In this document: piece by piece, positions 9,739-20,132 of the stretch
How the letters are laid out: every line of letters starts with the position of its first letter
Numbering within the stretch: the first letter of the stretch is position 1
Source: Coleophoma eucalyptorum
Lineage: Eukaryota; Ascomycota; Leotiomycetes; Helotiales; Dermateaceae
Reading direction: 5' to 3'
Assembly: GCA_026120035.1 (NCBI GenBank)
Contig: JALRME010000003.1
Location: 620,001 to 684,000 of the forward strand
DNA length: 64,000 bases
Made by a program: the position numbers and the translations under genes
The notes under the pieces: model-generated
The model's database searches: none
The model's input: the letters and a program-made list of their open reading frames with translations, nothing else
What the model was told of the DNA's origin: nothing

Positions 9739-11832
9739 TTATCTTCTACTCATGTATGAGCGATAGAAGTTGTCGGCCTCGTTCTCCTGCTGAAATCCAG
9801 TTGATCCCATGCTCTGTCCCATCTGCTGGGCTGCGGCAACCTTCTTCTGCAACGCGGTAGCATTCTGGTCAATCCATTGAAGTTGTTGGAGGTGTTGGTT
9901 CAATACACGAACAATGCTTGATAACTGATCGCACTGGGTTAGCCTACAGCTAGTTTCGGATTGAATATTAAAAACACTTACTGGATCATCAGTCTTGCTA
10001 CTCTTGTTGAGAGTCGAGGACGCATCATTAACTGCCTCGATCATTCCTGACAAGTTCTTGCCCATCTCGTCCAAACGATCCGTCAACTTCTCAGCTAACT
10101 TGTAGGTCTTTTCTCGCTCTTGATCTGGGCCCTGCAAAGATTCACTTGCTCCAACTCTCTGCTCAAATATATCATCAACATCCTGCTCATATCTGTCCAG
10201 CCACTCGGCGAGTTCATTCTGTTGGCTCTCAACTGATGCCAGCTGTCGTTCAACTTCTGTGCTGGTCTTCTCTGCCTCAAAAGCCTTATTGTAGAGTTGC
10301 TGGATCTTCTCTCCATTTTCAACTAAGAGCCGATCCCATTGAGCAACAGTTGCTGCTTGTTCTTGAAACTCCTTTTGGTACTTTGACAAGTCCGAAGCCC
10401 ATCTTGTAATGATCTCATCCATAGTCTTGTTTTTGAGACGAGATAACTGAGGCTGTGGTCCAGCAGTAGAAGCTCCAAGCTGAGGGTTTGTTGCGGCCGG
10501 AGCCGTGGTTGCTGAACTTGCTGGAGCTGTGGCCTTGTCTGTAGGTTTTGGTGTAGCTGCCGCGCCACCAAAAAGGCTCGAAGTTGGTGCTGGTGCTGCT
10601 GCAGCTGCAGTGCTTGGCGTAGATGTAGAAGCAGGCGTGGCTGAGCTTGTAGCTCCTAGGCCACCAAACAATCCTGACGCTGGCGGTGCAGATGCTGCAG
10701 CTGTGCTGGAGACTGGAGTGCTGGCGCTTGTAGTATTTGTAGCACCTCCTGCCTTGCCGCCAAAAAGACTTGCTGTGGCCGCTGGTGCCATGGGTGTAGC
10801 AGAGCCTGTGGCTGGCTTTGCTCCTCCAAATAGACTCGTTGACGGTGCAGCGGTGGTCGCAGCTGGCGCGGCAGGTTTTGCTCCGAAGAGGCTCGTGGCT
10901 GGGGTAGAGGCAGGTGTCGCGGCTGAGGCAGAAGTCGTATTGGCAGAATTTGCTGGAGCAGGGCTACCAAACAATCCTCCCGAAGCAGAAGCTACTGGCT
11001 TTGCACCACCAAATAGACCGCCACTTGCTGGGGGATTGGAGGCACCACTGAACAGACTGGAGGTTGGTTTTGAAGCAGGCTCGGCAGTTTTTGCTTGACT
11101 AAACAATCCTCCTGCAGCTGGCGCTTGCGTCGAGGTTCCGAAGAGCGATTTAGGTGCTTCAGCCGGTGGAGGGCCAGCGGGTGTGGTCGACGTTCCAAAT
11201 GACAGCTTGCTTGGCGCTGGCGTGGTTGATCCAAAAGGAGCAGTGGTGGTTGCACTCGAAGAGCCCAGATTACCAAATAATGATGGTTTATTCTCTGCAG
11301 GCTTTGCTGCTGCTGGACCTGATTCATCCTTCTTCGGCCCAAAGCTGAATGGAGAAACTATTGAGGATGCTGAGCCAGGACTTGCGGCTGCTGCACCGAA
11401 GAGCGACGGGGCCTGCGCGCCAGAGCTTGGAGCAGTAGCTCCCCCTCCGAAAAGGCCTCCTGAAGGAGCATTGCCTGCATTCCCAAATATTGAGGGTGCT
11501 GAAGGTTTTGCAGCATCCCCTGCTGGAGCTGCTGGCTTGCTGCCTCCAAAGAGTGAGGATCCGCTCGCCGTCGATGCAGCAGTTGATGCAGCACCCCCTC
11601 CGAACAGTCCCCCTGATGCTGGTGTTGCCGGCTTTGTGGCTCCAAAGAGACCGCCGGTTGTTGCTGGAGCTGTCGCGGTGCTGGTGGCCGGTTGTCCAAA
11701 TATGCTACCGCTTGAAGCTGGCGCAGAGCTTGCTGGGGTCTGACCAAAGATGCTACCAGTACTGCCAGCGCCGCCAAAAGGAGTGGAAGCTCCTCCACTT
11801 CCACTGCCACTCTGCCCGAATGAGAACGACAT
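9739..11832 (-). CDS. NSP1: FG-nucleoporin Nsp1 (Nup62 family)
   Basis: Central channel nucleoporin that with Nup49 and Nup57 forms the FG-lined trimer of the nuclear pore. Two exons, 11832-9982 and 9924-9739; a 57 nt intron (9925-9981) with GTAAGT donor, GCTAAC branch and ATCAG acceptor. The intron is a multiple of three and lacks a stop, so it can be mistaken for coding; removing it restores TDDP|LSSIVRVLN, the family's usual sequence, and gives 678 residues. Residues 1 to about 450 are Ala/Ser/Pro/Thr-rich with many FG repeats, mainly GLFG and SLFG with some FSFG; from about 460 comes the coiled-coil Nsp1_C domain (KTMDEIITRWASDLSKYQKE) ending NEADNFYRSYMSRR. The start at 11832 (MSFSFGQSG) is chosen because FG-Nups usually begin with an FG motif; an in-frame ATG nine codons upstream (11859) exists. 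It is divergent from the LAA2-like gene. Confidence 0.95.
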   Translation of the reverse strand: MSFSFGQSGSGSGGASTPFGGAGSTGSIFGQTPASSAPASSGSIFGQPATSTATAPATTGGLFGATKPATPASGGLFGGGAASTAASTASGSSLFGGSKPAAPAGDAAKPSAPSIFGNAGNAPSGGLFGGGATAPSSGAQAPSLFGAAAASPGSASSIVSPFSFGPKKDESGPAAAKPAENKPSLFGNLGSSSATTTAPFGSTTPAPSKLSFGTSTTPAGPPPAEAPKSLFGTSTQAPAAGGLFSQAKTAEPASKPTSSLFSGASNPPASGGLFGGAKPVASASGGLFGSPAPANSANTTSASAATPASTPATSLFGAKPAAPAATTAAPSTSLFGGAKPATGSATPMAPAATASLFGGKAGGATNTTSASTPVSSTAAASAPPASGLFGGLGATSSATPASTSTPSTAAAAAPAPTSSLFGGAAATPKPTDKATAPASSATTAPAATNPQLGASTAGPQPQLSRLKNKTMDEIITRWASDLSKYQKEFQEQAATVAQWDRLLVENGEKIQQLYNKAFEAEKTSTEVERQLASVESQQNELAEWLDRYEQDVDDIFEQRVGASESLQGPDQEREKTYKLAEKLTDRLDEMGKNLSGMIEAVNDASSTLNKSSKTDDPVSVFNIQSETSCRLTQCDQLSSIVRVLNQHLQQLQWIDQNATALQKKVAAAQQMGQSMGSTGFQQENEADNFYRSYMSRR

Positions 11833-12305
11833 GGTTACTGATCGTGGATGTATTGACAAAGTGACGGTGGTCCTTCAAAGCCTTCTTCACGTGTACCGTC
11901 CTTCTTGCGTCTTCGGACACGATGAAATGCACGGCGAGATACGCGGCGATGATTCGATTGGATTCGACGCGGAGAGGAAGATGGAGTCAATGGAGCGCAA
12001 GGCTCAACGCGTGGATTGTCAGTATCTGGCGTGCTGGAGAGAGCTTTTTGTTCAAGACCGCGTTGTAAATTTTAGCGAGCTTGGAAGCCGACTGAACCTG
12101 GCACGTCTGGTGTCTGGAGTTGCGAAGGCCTGGACCTGGACTTCACCCTAAGTCCAGCTCAATAGTCGATCAATCAAGTCATCAACTTCCCAAGTTCAGA
12201 CGGAAGTAGGATCGTTACCAGGTACCGCAACTTTCGCAATAGCTAAGCTTCTTCAGCTTCTTCTTCAATTATTAAATTTATATTTGTTGATGACCCCTCA
12301 TCACT
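11833..12305. promoter_or_regulatory. Shared promoter of NSP1 and the LAA2-like gene
   Basis: 473 bases between divergent start codons. A TTAAATTTATATTTG stretch near 12273 lies about 35 bases before the LAA2-like start and could be a TATA-like element or leader. Otherwise nothing distinctive. Confidence 0.45.
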
Positions 12306-14141
12306 ATGGCACAACATGATCATTCCACCTTGGAACCTCCTAGGACCAGCATGGACGATCCAGGAGCACACGATCTTGGTAGGACAGTTGTGTTATTCTC
12401 TTCATACCTATACTAACAGTATTCATTCAGAATCTGAAGAATCCTCTGATGACCATTTCTCTGATGCACGATCCGGCCTCGAACACTCCGCCCTGAATTC
12501 GCCAATTGGCATTCCCGTTACTCGTGTGGAGAAGGTCGATGACGAGCCAAGTTATGGAGAGGTGCCAGGCACCGAAGCATTCCAGATGAGAACTGGTGAT
12601 GCGATACCTGATGAGGTGGCTCATGTTCCAGATGTTGATGACCCGGACTTGAATACCACTCACGATGATGCCCGCCCAACAACTCCTGGTGGCCGTCCAA
12701 TCCCTATTACAATCGTGGAGCGAGTTGACGAAGCTGCCAGCTACGGAGAGATTCCCGGAACTGCTGCTCATGAGATGCGTGCAGCAGATGCAGTGCCCGA
12801 TATGGTTGTAAGAGGATCCGGCCACAACAGCCGATCCAGCAGTATTTCTTCCCCAATCTCTCGAGCAAGAGCAGGAAGTACCCCAGGCGACCTTCCAATT
12901 CCCATTACGAGGGTCGAGAAGGTCGATGACAAGCCAAGCTTTGGCGAAGTACCTGGCACAGAAGCCTATGAGAAGAGAAAGGAGGATGCGGAGCCAGATT
13001 TCGTGGATCAAGTTGGCGATCTTCCAGGTAAGCCTGTTTGTTCACCTTGTTCTTCAGCGAGCGATTGACCGTATCAGTGTCGCCAACGTCTCCTGGTGTC
13101 CGTAGGTCCTCGTTCCTAAGCCAATCGAGACGAAAATCATCCGGGGCATCACAACGATTCCGAAGAGCATCTCTCGCACCCTCGATCAGCAACGATTACA
13201 ACGAGCAAGAGGATGGCTCGGAGGGAGGATTCGGGGATGATTTCGATGATTTCGAGGAGGGAGCAGATGATGCTGATTTTGACGATTTTGACGATGGCTT
13301 TCAGGAGGCTGAGCTTACTTCTCCTCCACAGTCCATACCTGTTGTACCGTCATTTGTGAGTAGCGAATCTAAAACATGTGCACAACCTGTAAATGCAGTT
13401 TTGCTAGCCAGAAGAGAGAACTGATTCGGTTCCATGCAGTCAGTGCTAGACTTCTCAGAGCTGGACTCTCCTGAGGCCATCGAGTCCGCCACAGAGCCGT
13501 ACTTAGATGCGCTATTCCCAACCGACACAATAGACACATCTATTCTCCCACCACTTCCAAAGGACGGAAATCCAATTTTCCTTACACAGAGGAGTGCTTC
13601 ACTATGGTCACAGTTGGTAGCACCACCTCCACTTCAACCACCAAACTGGATACGATCTCGTATTCGCCGTCTTTTCTTAGTCTCACTTGGTGTACCTGTA
13701 GATCTAGATGAGATCCTACCAGCCTCAAAACAAAAGAAATTGATCCTCCCGTCCATTCATCTCAACCCCTCATCAGGATCACCACGCACGTCCACCGATT
13801 CACGGTCAATATCCCGCTTGAAGAACGAGGATGGAAATGCGTCCAGCACATCTCTAGATTCCCAAGGCAAACCATCGAAACGTAGGAGAGGAGCGCCATC
13901 AGCACCGGACCTCGATCTTGTCTCTGCACGACAGATATGTACGATCACAGATGAGGCAATGAATGGCATGACGATGGAAGAGTTGCAGGAACATACGAAA
14001 AAGCTGAAAGGCATGCGGGAGACTGCTGAAGAGGTTTTGGCGTATTGGACCAAGATGACGGACGAAAAGTTAGGAGATAGAGAGGCGTTTGAAGGCGTGA
14101 TCGAGAATCTGGTCAAGCATGCTAGGAAGACGAGAAAATAG
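12306..14141 (+). CDS. LAA2-like AP-1 accessory protein (DUF5102 type)
   Basis: Four exons, 12306-12378, 12431-13027, 13078-13355 and 13440-14141, introns 52, 50 and 84 nt (the first with a TACTAAC branch), 549 residues. The C-terminal half contains WSQLVAPPPLQPPNWIRSRI followed by RRLFLVSLGVPVDLDEILP, which I associate with the fungal DUF5102 family whose yeast member YBL010C/Laa2 helps recruit the Laa1-AP-1 adaptor complex at the trans-Golgi. Just before it is an acidic Phe/Asp stretch (GDDFDDFEEGADDADFDDF), like the FxDF/DDFxxF adaptor-binding motifs of aftiphilin. The N-terminal half carries three copies of a roughly 35-residue motif (VEKVDDxPSYGEVPGTEA...R..DA.PD). A helical segment near the end (MTMEELQEHTKKLKGMRETA) may be a coiled coil. 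The family name is from memory; the traffic role is inferred from it. Confidence 0.72.
12511..13015 (+). repeat. Three-copy protein motif repeat in the LAA2-like gene
   Basis: Starts near 12511, 12700 and 12898, each about 115 bases. The copies share IPxTxVE(K/R)VD, then (S/P)(Y/F)GE(V/I)PGT and R..DA.PD. Spacing of 189 and 198 bases suggests old duplication of a coding unit, with conservation of the motif and divergence between copies. Confidence 0.85.
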
Positions 14142-14876
14142 ATTAGTGGTAACTTGGTGGCGGCAATAAAGCATCAGCATCAAATTCTATTAATCAGAGC
14201 CATTTGAAAGATCTACTGGGATCATTGATCTCCATTTGACTATAACATTTTAACTTTTCCTTTACAAAAGATAATAGGGGTCACGGCACAAACAGATAGA
14301 AAATTGCCATTTTCTTGTGTTTGAAAGAATTTACATCTTAGCTGATTAAGATATTCAATTTATGTGCCCAGCCGCCCTTGCTCCGTTTCACCTCATGGTC
14401 AATCGAGAACTGCAATTTACAAAATCCTACAGATGGGTTCGAGTTGATGGTGGACATGCGCGTAGCTAGATCTTCGTAACGCGAGGGCTTCATTGGATTA
14501 ATGATATCCTCGAATCATACCATGGGTCGAGCGAAAGCAAAGTGCATAGCAATATACGAGAGAAAACTTGTAAGTAATTTAGTATAGCATACAGCTCTTC
14601 TACCGGTTCTGTTCTCCTAAAGAGTGCTACTGTACCTCAAGCCCCTTATGGGTTCATACCCAAAGGCTTTCCGACACAAACACCACCCGCGCCCACCCTA
14701 CTTTTCGCTCATTCGTATACACGTTACATTAATTCATCCATCCTATCCGTCTACTAAAACATCGCCCTTTCAAAGTAGAAGGAGCAGGAGACGATCATAT
14801 AATTGTACAAGGTTTTGTTTTCGTTTCTGTTCTGTTCTTTCTTGGTTCTGTTCATACAAGCCTAGTGTATACCTGA
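14142..14876. other. Convergent 3' region between the LAA2-like gene and SWR1
   Basis: About 735 bases between two converging stops. AT-rich around 14200-14360, then mixed composition. No exon recognised; it probably carries both 3' untranslated regions. Confidence 0.5.
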
Positions 14877-17800
14877 CTATCTTGCCCGATGGGACCGATG
14901 TCTGCCATCTTTCCCCCTCTTGCTTCGATTTCTGTCCTTGGGAAGTTCCACAGGCGTGTCTTTAAGCTGCTCAGTCATGTATTTTAACATGTAATTATCC
15001 GTCGACTCAACCGGTTTTCCCCAGGCGTTCAATTCGTCCTCATCCTCGTCGATATCCATATTATCTGGTGCAGGGGTGCCAGCAATAGCCGGTGTAGGCA
15101 GTGCATCTCCAGGCGTGCTTGCACCTGCTGGTGTTGCTGTCGCATCCACATCCCTCTCGTCAAAGTCGGCAGCGTCCGTTTGCACAATTTCGCGCTCAGC
15201 AATCTTGGCTGCTGCTACGTCCTCGCGATCTTCTGCGTGTGCGAGTACGCGCTGGACATTGTTGCTTTTGTCAGCACCGCCGCCTAGAACTCTATCCATA
15301 GCTGCGTTTGCTACAGCATCGCCATCCAGTGAGGATGGCTCTCCATCTATAACATCCCGGACAGAGATCTTGTTGAAATAGTCGGTGGTGAAGTCTCCTT
15401 CCTGGATGACTACATCGTCTAACATCTGCTTTTGTTGGGCTTTGCGAAGGATGTTGGCTTCGATGGTATGCTCTGAGACCAATCGGTATATGTGAACGTC
15501 ACGAGTCTGGCCGATACGATGTGCTCGATCTGTGCATTGCTTGTCCATAGCTGGATTCCAGTCAAGATCATAAAAGATAACCGTATCAGCACCAGTCAAA
15601 TTGATGCCCAATCCTCCAGATCTACTGGACAATATGAAGGCGAGAATGCGGGTGTCGTTGTTGAACCTGTCTGTGAGAATCTGACGTTGCTCAATCTTCG
15701 TTGCACCATCAAGACGTAAATATTTGTGGCCGTGAATGTTCAAAAATTGCTCCAAAATGTCTAAAACCTTGGTCATTTGCGTGAAGATAAGTGCACGATG
15801 GCCCCCAGCTTGCAGTTTTCGCAACAACTTATCAAGAGTCTGTAGTTTGCCACAGTCGTACTGCAGCAACCGCTTATCAGGGAATTGAATTGACAAGCGC
15901 ATTCTAGCTTCATGAAAAGCGTCCCGTTTCGTCTTCGAGACAGCAGACTGAATGCTGCTTGCACCTTTGGGCGAGAGAAGTAACGGGGTCATGTCTCTAG
16001 CCACAACTGGGGGCGTAACGCATGCGAACTTCGTGATTATGGGAGTCAATAGCTCTGATCGCTGCTCCAGCGTTGGAACCATAGCCGTGAGAATTGGAGA
16101 AGTATTCTCCAGCCAGGTTATCAGCTGAGCACGTCTGCTTGGCCTCGGTTTTAAAGGCCTTTGGTTAACACCCAGTGTAAGGAGTTCCACGAGCTGGCTT
16201 CCGTAAATAGGTTTTTGTTGTCTCCGAAGGGCATTCAAGTAGACACAGTGTTGGAGCTCTTCAAACCGACCCCAACGAGAGGCACTCTCAAGATATACTA
16301 AATTTGTGTTGGTTGTAGAAGGATTGAAACTTGTGAAAGCATTATGAGCACGAACTCGCTGTGCTTCCCGCATGTCCATGAGAACTCGGTGAGCACTCAA
16401 GACATAACTTCGCGCTGTGACGGTTCCAGAAAGAGCTTCGTGCTTCGTTGGAACCAGATTGAGAAATTCGAGACTAACATTACTCATGGGATCATTTTGA
16501 AGTAGATGTCTACGGACAAGAAGGTCCTTTATCTCAAAATCAGCAACTGCCGATTTCTCCATTGGGAAGGATGTCATGATAGACCGTTCCAGGAAAAGAT
16601 CAGGATGGTTGCAAACTTTACGTAGTTGCATCAAGCAATTGACAATGGATAGGTAGTTTCCTCCGGCCAAGGTTCCCCGAGTATCTTCTCTGTTTAGAAA
16701 GCTATCATAGAGCTCCCGTTGTCTTTTGGATAGGCGACAGAACTCCACATGCTCATACTTTGCAGGCATTTGCTTTTCGACATCGGCCTTCAACCGCCGT
16801 AATAAATATGGTCGAAGGACCTTATGAAGTTTGCCGATGAGAGCTTTGGATTCTTCATCTAGCTTTTCTCGCCCGTGCTCTAGAATCTGGTCTGATGGTT
16901 TTTTAAACCAGTCTTGGAACTCCTTCAAATTCGCGAAGCCCCCAACGCCTTGCTCTGTGCCATCGGAAGGCATCAAGAAGTAAAGTAAAGACCAAAGCTC
17001 AGTGAGATTGTTTTGAAGAGGGGTGCCGGTTAGTAGAAGTCGAGCTCGCGTATTGAAAGTAAGCATTGTTTGCCATCGTTGTGACTGGAAATTTTTGATG
17101 TTGTGTGCCTCATCGAGAATCATGTAGTGCCATTTGCGACGCTTGAAAACCTGTTGGTCTTGAAGAACGAGTTGATATGACGTGATGATAACATTAAAGG
17201 AATCTTCCGATTGCCAGCCAGCTCGTTTCCGTTTCCTTTCGTCTTGACTTCCATAGTATGTCAAGATTTTGAATCCTGGCAAGAACTTCTTAAATTCCAT
17301 CTCCCAATTCAACATAACACTGGTCGGAACGATGACCAAGTGAGGACCCCAAACATGATGTTCACATGCAAGATGCGCAAGAAGAGCGATCGTTTGAATA
17401 GTCTTTCCGAGGCCCATCTCGTCTGCGAGAATACCATTTGTGTTGTTCGCGTATAGTCCTGCGAGCCAATCCAAACCGTAGTGCTGGTATTCTCGAAGAG
17501 TGCCTCTCAGCAGAAAAGGAACTGGAGTCTTGAGATGTATTGCCGGCTGGGGAGTCTCACTCTCAGTGACTTGTCGGCTTCGTACCTGGATTTCCACTGA
17601 AGACGCCGAATCATCATCAGATGGCTTGGTATCGTTCGTCCCTGGTGTAGGTTGACTACTGCGATCTGGACTGGTCGCTGTCACTTCCACAAAACGATCT
17701 CTCTTCAAGGGTTCCTGCTCAGCTGTGGTAACTTCATCCTCCTTACCGTTCTCATCCGTGCCGTTCCCCTCTGTAACCTCTGGGTCTGGTGCAGCATCTC

Positions 17801-19775
17801 GCACCAGGGAATCCTCTGCCTCTTCCTCTTCCTCAGCCTCAGCACCATTCTCATCTCCATTCCCTAAGGTGGTTCCCGCAGTAACCAAAGCCTGTCTATC
17901 CGAAGGTGCCAGAAATCCAAGCAGACTTGAAGCGCCCGGATCATCACTCTCATCATCCTCATCCCCATCTTCCTCCTCATCACTTTCCTGGTCTTCATCA
18001 CTTGAACCCATGTCGTCATCCATATCGACAGATTCATCACTGTCGTCGTTCTCGAGATCGTCAGCATCTGGCATGCTTTCATCATCATCTGGTTTGGCCA
18101 TAGGAAGATCTGGGAGAGAGGAGTATTTCTCATGGAGCTGTTCTACAGATAAATTCTCGTCCGCTGTTACATCGGGTCGAGGCTGCTCCTCGTCAGGCTC
18201 GGATTCCGACGAAGACATATTGCTTTCACCATTGTCAGTTGCCGAGTCTGAATCATCTTCTAAGTCAGCTTCTTCGTCTGAGTCCACATCTTCACTCTCA
18301 TCCTCGTCTTCGTCACTTGGTGCCTCCGAATCTCTTTGCACCCTCCTAGCTTGTAGCTTCTGCGTCGAGAGATCTACAGCCTCGTTCAATGCCTTGCGTA
18401 CTCGAGCCTGTTCCTGAGCTTCCCATTCGATTAGTCGACGACGATTTACTTCTATTCTGACATTTTCCCATGTAGCTTGAAGAGTTTTGACAAGATACTT
18501 GTATCGACCTTCAGCTGCTTTCATCTCTTCGGCCTCTATCTGTTCCATTGTTTTTGGCTGTCTTCGAGTCCACTCGTCCCTACATGCTTCCGCAAGCCTC
18601 TTGGCTGTGGCCTTGTGGCTTCGATGCTCTATCAACATCAACCTACGGAATTCCTTGATAGCCCTATTCATATGATCTCGATGTGCATACTGTTCTGGTG
18701 GAGAATCTTGTAACTCTGGTTTGTAAACAGAGCAAGCTCCTAGTGCTAGTAATCCTCCAGGCTCCGCGGCGTCCTCCAAGTCTTGAATAATTCGAGCATC
18801 CTGGATAGCTGTTTCCTCTGTGTACAGTGCTCCATCCTCAGGTGTCAATAATCCACCTTGTTCCACCGGTATAGAGGCTGCTGAAGCTAGAAATTCTGCT
18901 AGGTTGCTATATTGTTTCGGAAGCACAACCAGTCCAGGATGGACGAGCGGAAGCTTTGGTTGGCGAACGAGCAATTTTATTTTGGAAAGTTTCGAGTTTG
19001 GACTTGGACCATTGGGCCTTTCAAGTTTTGGTAGAGGGTTAGGAGGCTCGCCTTGCAGATTCTCAGAGGCACGCGTGGGAGGGCGATGGTTGGATGCAAT
19101 TGGAAGCGTAGAAGATTGCTGTTCCGTATTTGGATTCCTTTTCTTGTAGGAGCGAACAGAAGTTCCTGTCTGTTCAATTCCATTGGGTTTCCTGGACTGA
19201 GATCTTTTCGGGGATGGCGCAGTTTTCGCTGGCGACTTTGTTGCTTGTTGCCCAGGAAGCTGGCCGGACGAGCCAGGCCTCTTGACGCCAATATTTGCAC
19301 TATCTCGTACATGAGACGAACCTTTGGACCCGTTTGTCTCCGTAGATTTGCTCTTGACTGATGATTTTTGAAATGCGCCTCGCGTCTGCCGTTTCTCTGA
19401 CTGCGGCTGTAGCTCAAGAGGTATCTGATTTGTACGGCCTGATTTTCTCTTTCCATCTTGGGTAAATGAGGATGGACCCTCTGCGACTATCCTTTTCCAG
19501 GGAGGTGATTCGGGCTTTGGACGCGCCTTCGATGGGCCTTCACTGACACGACGCCTCTTGCTGGGACGCTCTCCATCTCCATCCTCACTTTTGTTGCCGT
19601 TCTCGTCAGGGGTACGCGGTCTGTTCTCACCATCATCGGCAAGTATATCTGCATGGTGTATTGGTTCAGTACTGTTGTTGTGATCTATGTACATGGCTGA
19701 CTGTTTACCATCAATGTCTTTCTCTTCGGCGTCTGACGCGATCTCTGTCATGCTTGCAGATAAAATGCCAGACAC
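14877..19775 (-). CDS. SWR1: SWR1 chromatin-remodelling ATPase (H2A.Z exchange)
   Basis: Catalytic subunit of the SWR1 complex, which swaps nucleosomal H2A for H2A.Z in an ATP-dependent way. A single intronless frame of 1632 residues, usual for fungal Swr1. In order: a disordered Ser/Lys/Arg-rich N-terminus; an HSA domain (about 355-460) that binds actin and Arp4; a strongly acidic Asp/Glu/Ser tract (about 480-640) likely to handle histones; the first helicase lobe with DEMGLGKTIQT (about 785) and the DEAH box in ILDEAHNIKN (about 886); a long insertion between the lobes typical of the INO80/SWR1 class (about 1085-1290) that holds Rvb1/Rvb2; the second lobe with LRLDGATKIEQRQILTDRF, SSRSGGLGINLTGADTVIF and HRIGQTRDVHIYRLVSE; and a basic end RSKRGKDGRHRSHRAR. 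All helicase motifs are intact. INO80 was considered, but the HSA layout and the C-terminal segment fit Swr1 better. Divergent from NDUFB8. Confidence 0.96.
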   Translation of the reverse strand: MSGILSASMTEIASDAEEKDIDGKQSAMYIDHNNSTEPIHHADILADDGENRPRTPDENGNKSEDGDGERPSKRRRVSEGPSKARPKPESPPWKRIVAEGPSSFTQDGKRKSGRTNQIPLELQPQSEKRQTRGAFQKSSVKSKSTETNGSKGSSHVRDSANIGVKRPGSSGQLPGQQATKSPAKTAPSPKRSQSRKPNGIEQTGTSVRSYKKRNPNTEQQSSTLPIASNHRPPTRASENLQGEPPNPLPKLERPNGPSPNSKLSKIKLLVRQPKLPLVHPGLVVLPKQYSNLAEFLASAASIPVEQGGLLTPEDGALYTEETAIQDARIIQDLEDAAEPGGLLALGACSVYKPELQDSPPEQYAHRDHMNRAIKEFRRLMLIEHRSHKATAKRLAEACRDEWTRRQPKTMEQIEAEEMKAAEGRYKYLVKTLQATWENVRIEVNRRRLIEWEAQEQARVRKALNEAVDLSTQKLQARRVQRDSEAPSDEDEDESEDVDSDEEADLEDDSDSATDNGESNMSSSESEPDEEQPRPDVTADENLSVEQLHEKYSSLPDLPMAKPDDDESMPDADDLENDDSDESVDMDDDMGSSDEDQESDEEEDGDEDDESDDPGASSLLGFLAPSDRQALVTAGTTLGNGDENGAEAEEEEEAEDSLVRDAAPDPEVTEGNGTDENGKEDEVTTAEQEPLKRDRFVEVTATSPDRSSQPTPGTNDTKPSDDDSASSVEIQVRSRQVTESETPQPAIHLKTPVPFLLRGTLREYQHYGLDWLAGLYANNTNGILADEMGLGKTIQTIALLAHLACEHHVWGPHLVIVPTSVMLNWEMEFKKFLPGFKILTYYGSQDERKRKRAGWQSEDSFNVIITSYQLVLQDQQVFKRRKWHYMILDEAHNIKNFQSQRWQTMLTFNTRARLLLTGTPLQNNLTELWSLLYFLMPSDGTEQGVGGFANLKEFQDWFKKPSDQILEHGREKLDEESKALIGKLHKVLRPYLLRRLKADVEKQMPAKYEHVEFCRLSKRQRELYDSFLNREDTRGTLAGGNYLSIVNCLMQLRKVCNHPDLFLERSIMTSFPMEKSAVADFEIKDLLVRRHLLQNDPMSNVSLEFLNLVPTKHEALSGTVTARSYVLSAHRVLMDMREAQRVRAHNAFTSFNPSTTNTNLVYLESASRWGRFEELQHCVYLNALRRQQKPIYGSQLVELLTLGVNQRPLKPRPSRRAQLITWLENTSPILTAMVPTLEQRSELLTPIITKFACVTPPVVARDMTPLLLSPKGASSIQSAVSKTKRDAFHEARMRLSIQFPDKRLLQYDCGKLQTLDKLLRKLQAGGHRALIFTQMTKVLDILEQFLNIHGHKYLRLDGATKIEQRQILTDRFNNDTRILAFILSSRSGGLGINLTGADTVIFYDLDWNPAMDKQCTDRAHRIGQTRDVHIYRLVSEHTIEANILRKAQQKQMLDDVVIQEGDFTTDYFNKISVRDVIDGEPSSLDGDAVANAAMDRVLGGGADKSNNVQRVLAHAEDREDVAAAKIAEREIVQTDAADFDERDVDATATPAGASTPGDALPTPAIAGTPAPDNMDIDEDEDELNAWGKPVESTDNYMLKYMTEQLKDTPVELPKDRNRSKRGKDGRHRSHRAR

Positions 19776-20132
19776 TACCGCAAACGAGACGACCGTGGCA
19801 TTTGGGTGCTTCTGCCTAACTTCGGAAGATGCGCAATCTCACAAAGATTCTTGTGTCGAAGTTTGTGCATGACCACAATTGTGTGGCGTCCGTTACATGC
19901 AAAAGAGTGATAAATCTGATGTTGGTAAACTTTTGACACCATCGCGACCCAACGAGGAGTCTATATTAAGCGAGAATAGCTTAGCGTGGATTTGTATGCT
20001 CCAGCTTCAACCTCATCGAGACTTGAAAGAGGTACCAAGGGATTCAATTCAGCTTCCACAACAATCTGCCATTGTAAGAGATAGCAATATCCGTTAAATA
20101 TCGACCCCTATAACTGCTGACAGGCACTATAG
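19776..20132. promoter_or_regulatory. Compact bidirectional promoter SWR1/NDUFB8
   Basis: Only 357 bases separate the two divergent start codons, so the genes must share regulatory DNA. No clear TATA box on either side. Confidence 0.6.

Noticed and set aside
10505..11743. Two long open frames (197 and 186 codons) on the + strand opposite NSP1
   Set aside because: They are the complement of the Ala/Pro/Gly-rich FG coding region; the low-complexity codons leave the opposite strand free of stops.
17725..18417. 230-codon Ser-rich frame on the + strand opposite SWR1
   Set aside because: It is the complement of the GAA/GAT-rich acidic tract of SWR1, which reads as Ser and Leu on the other strand.
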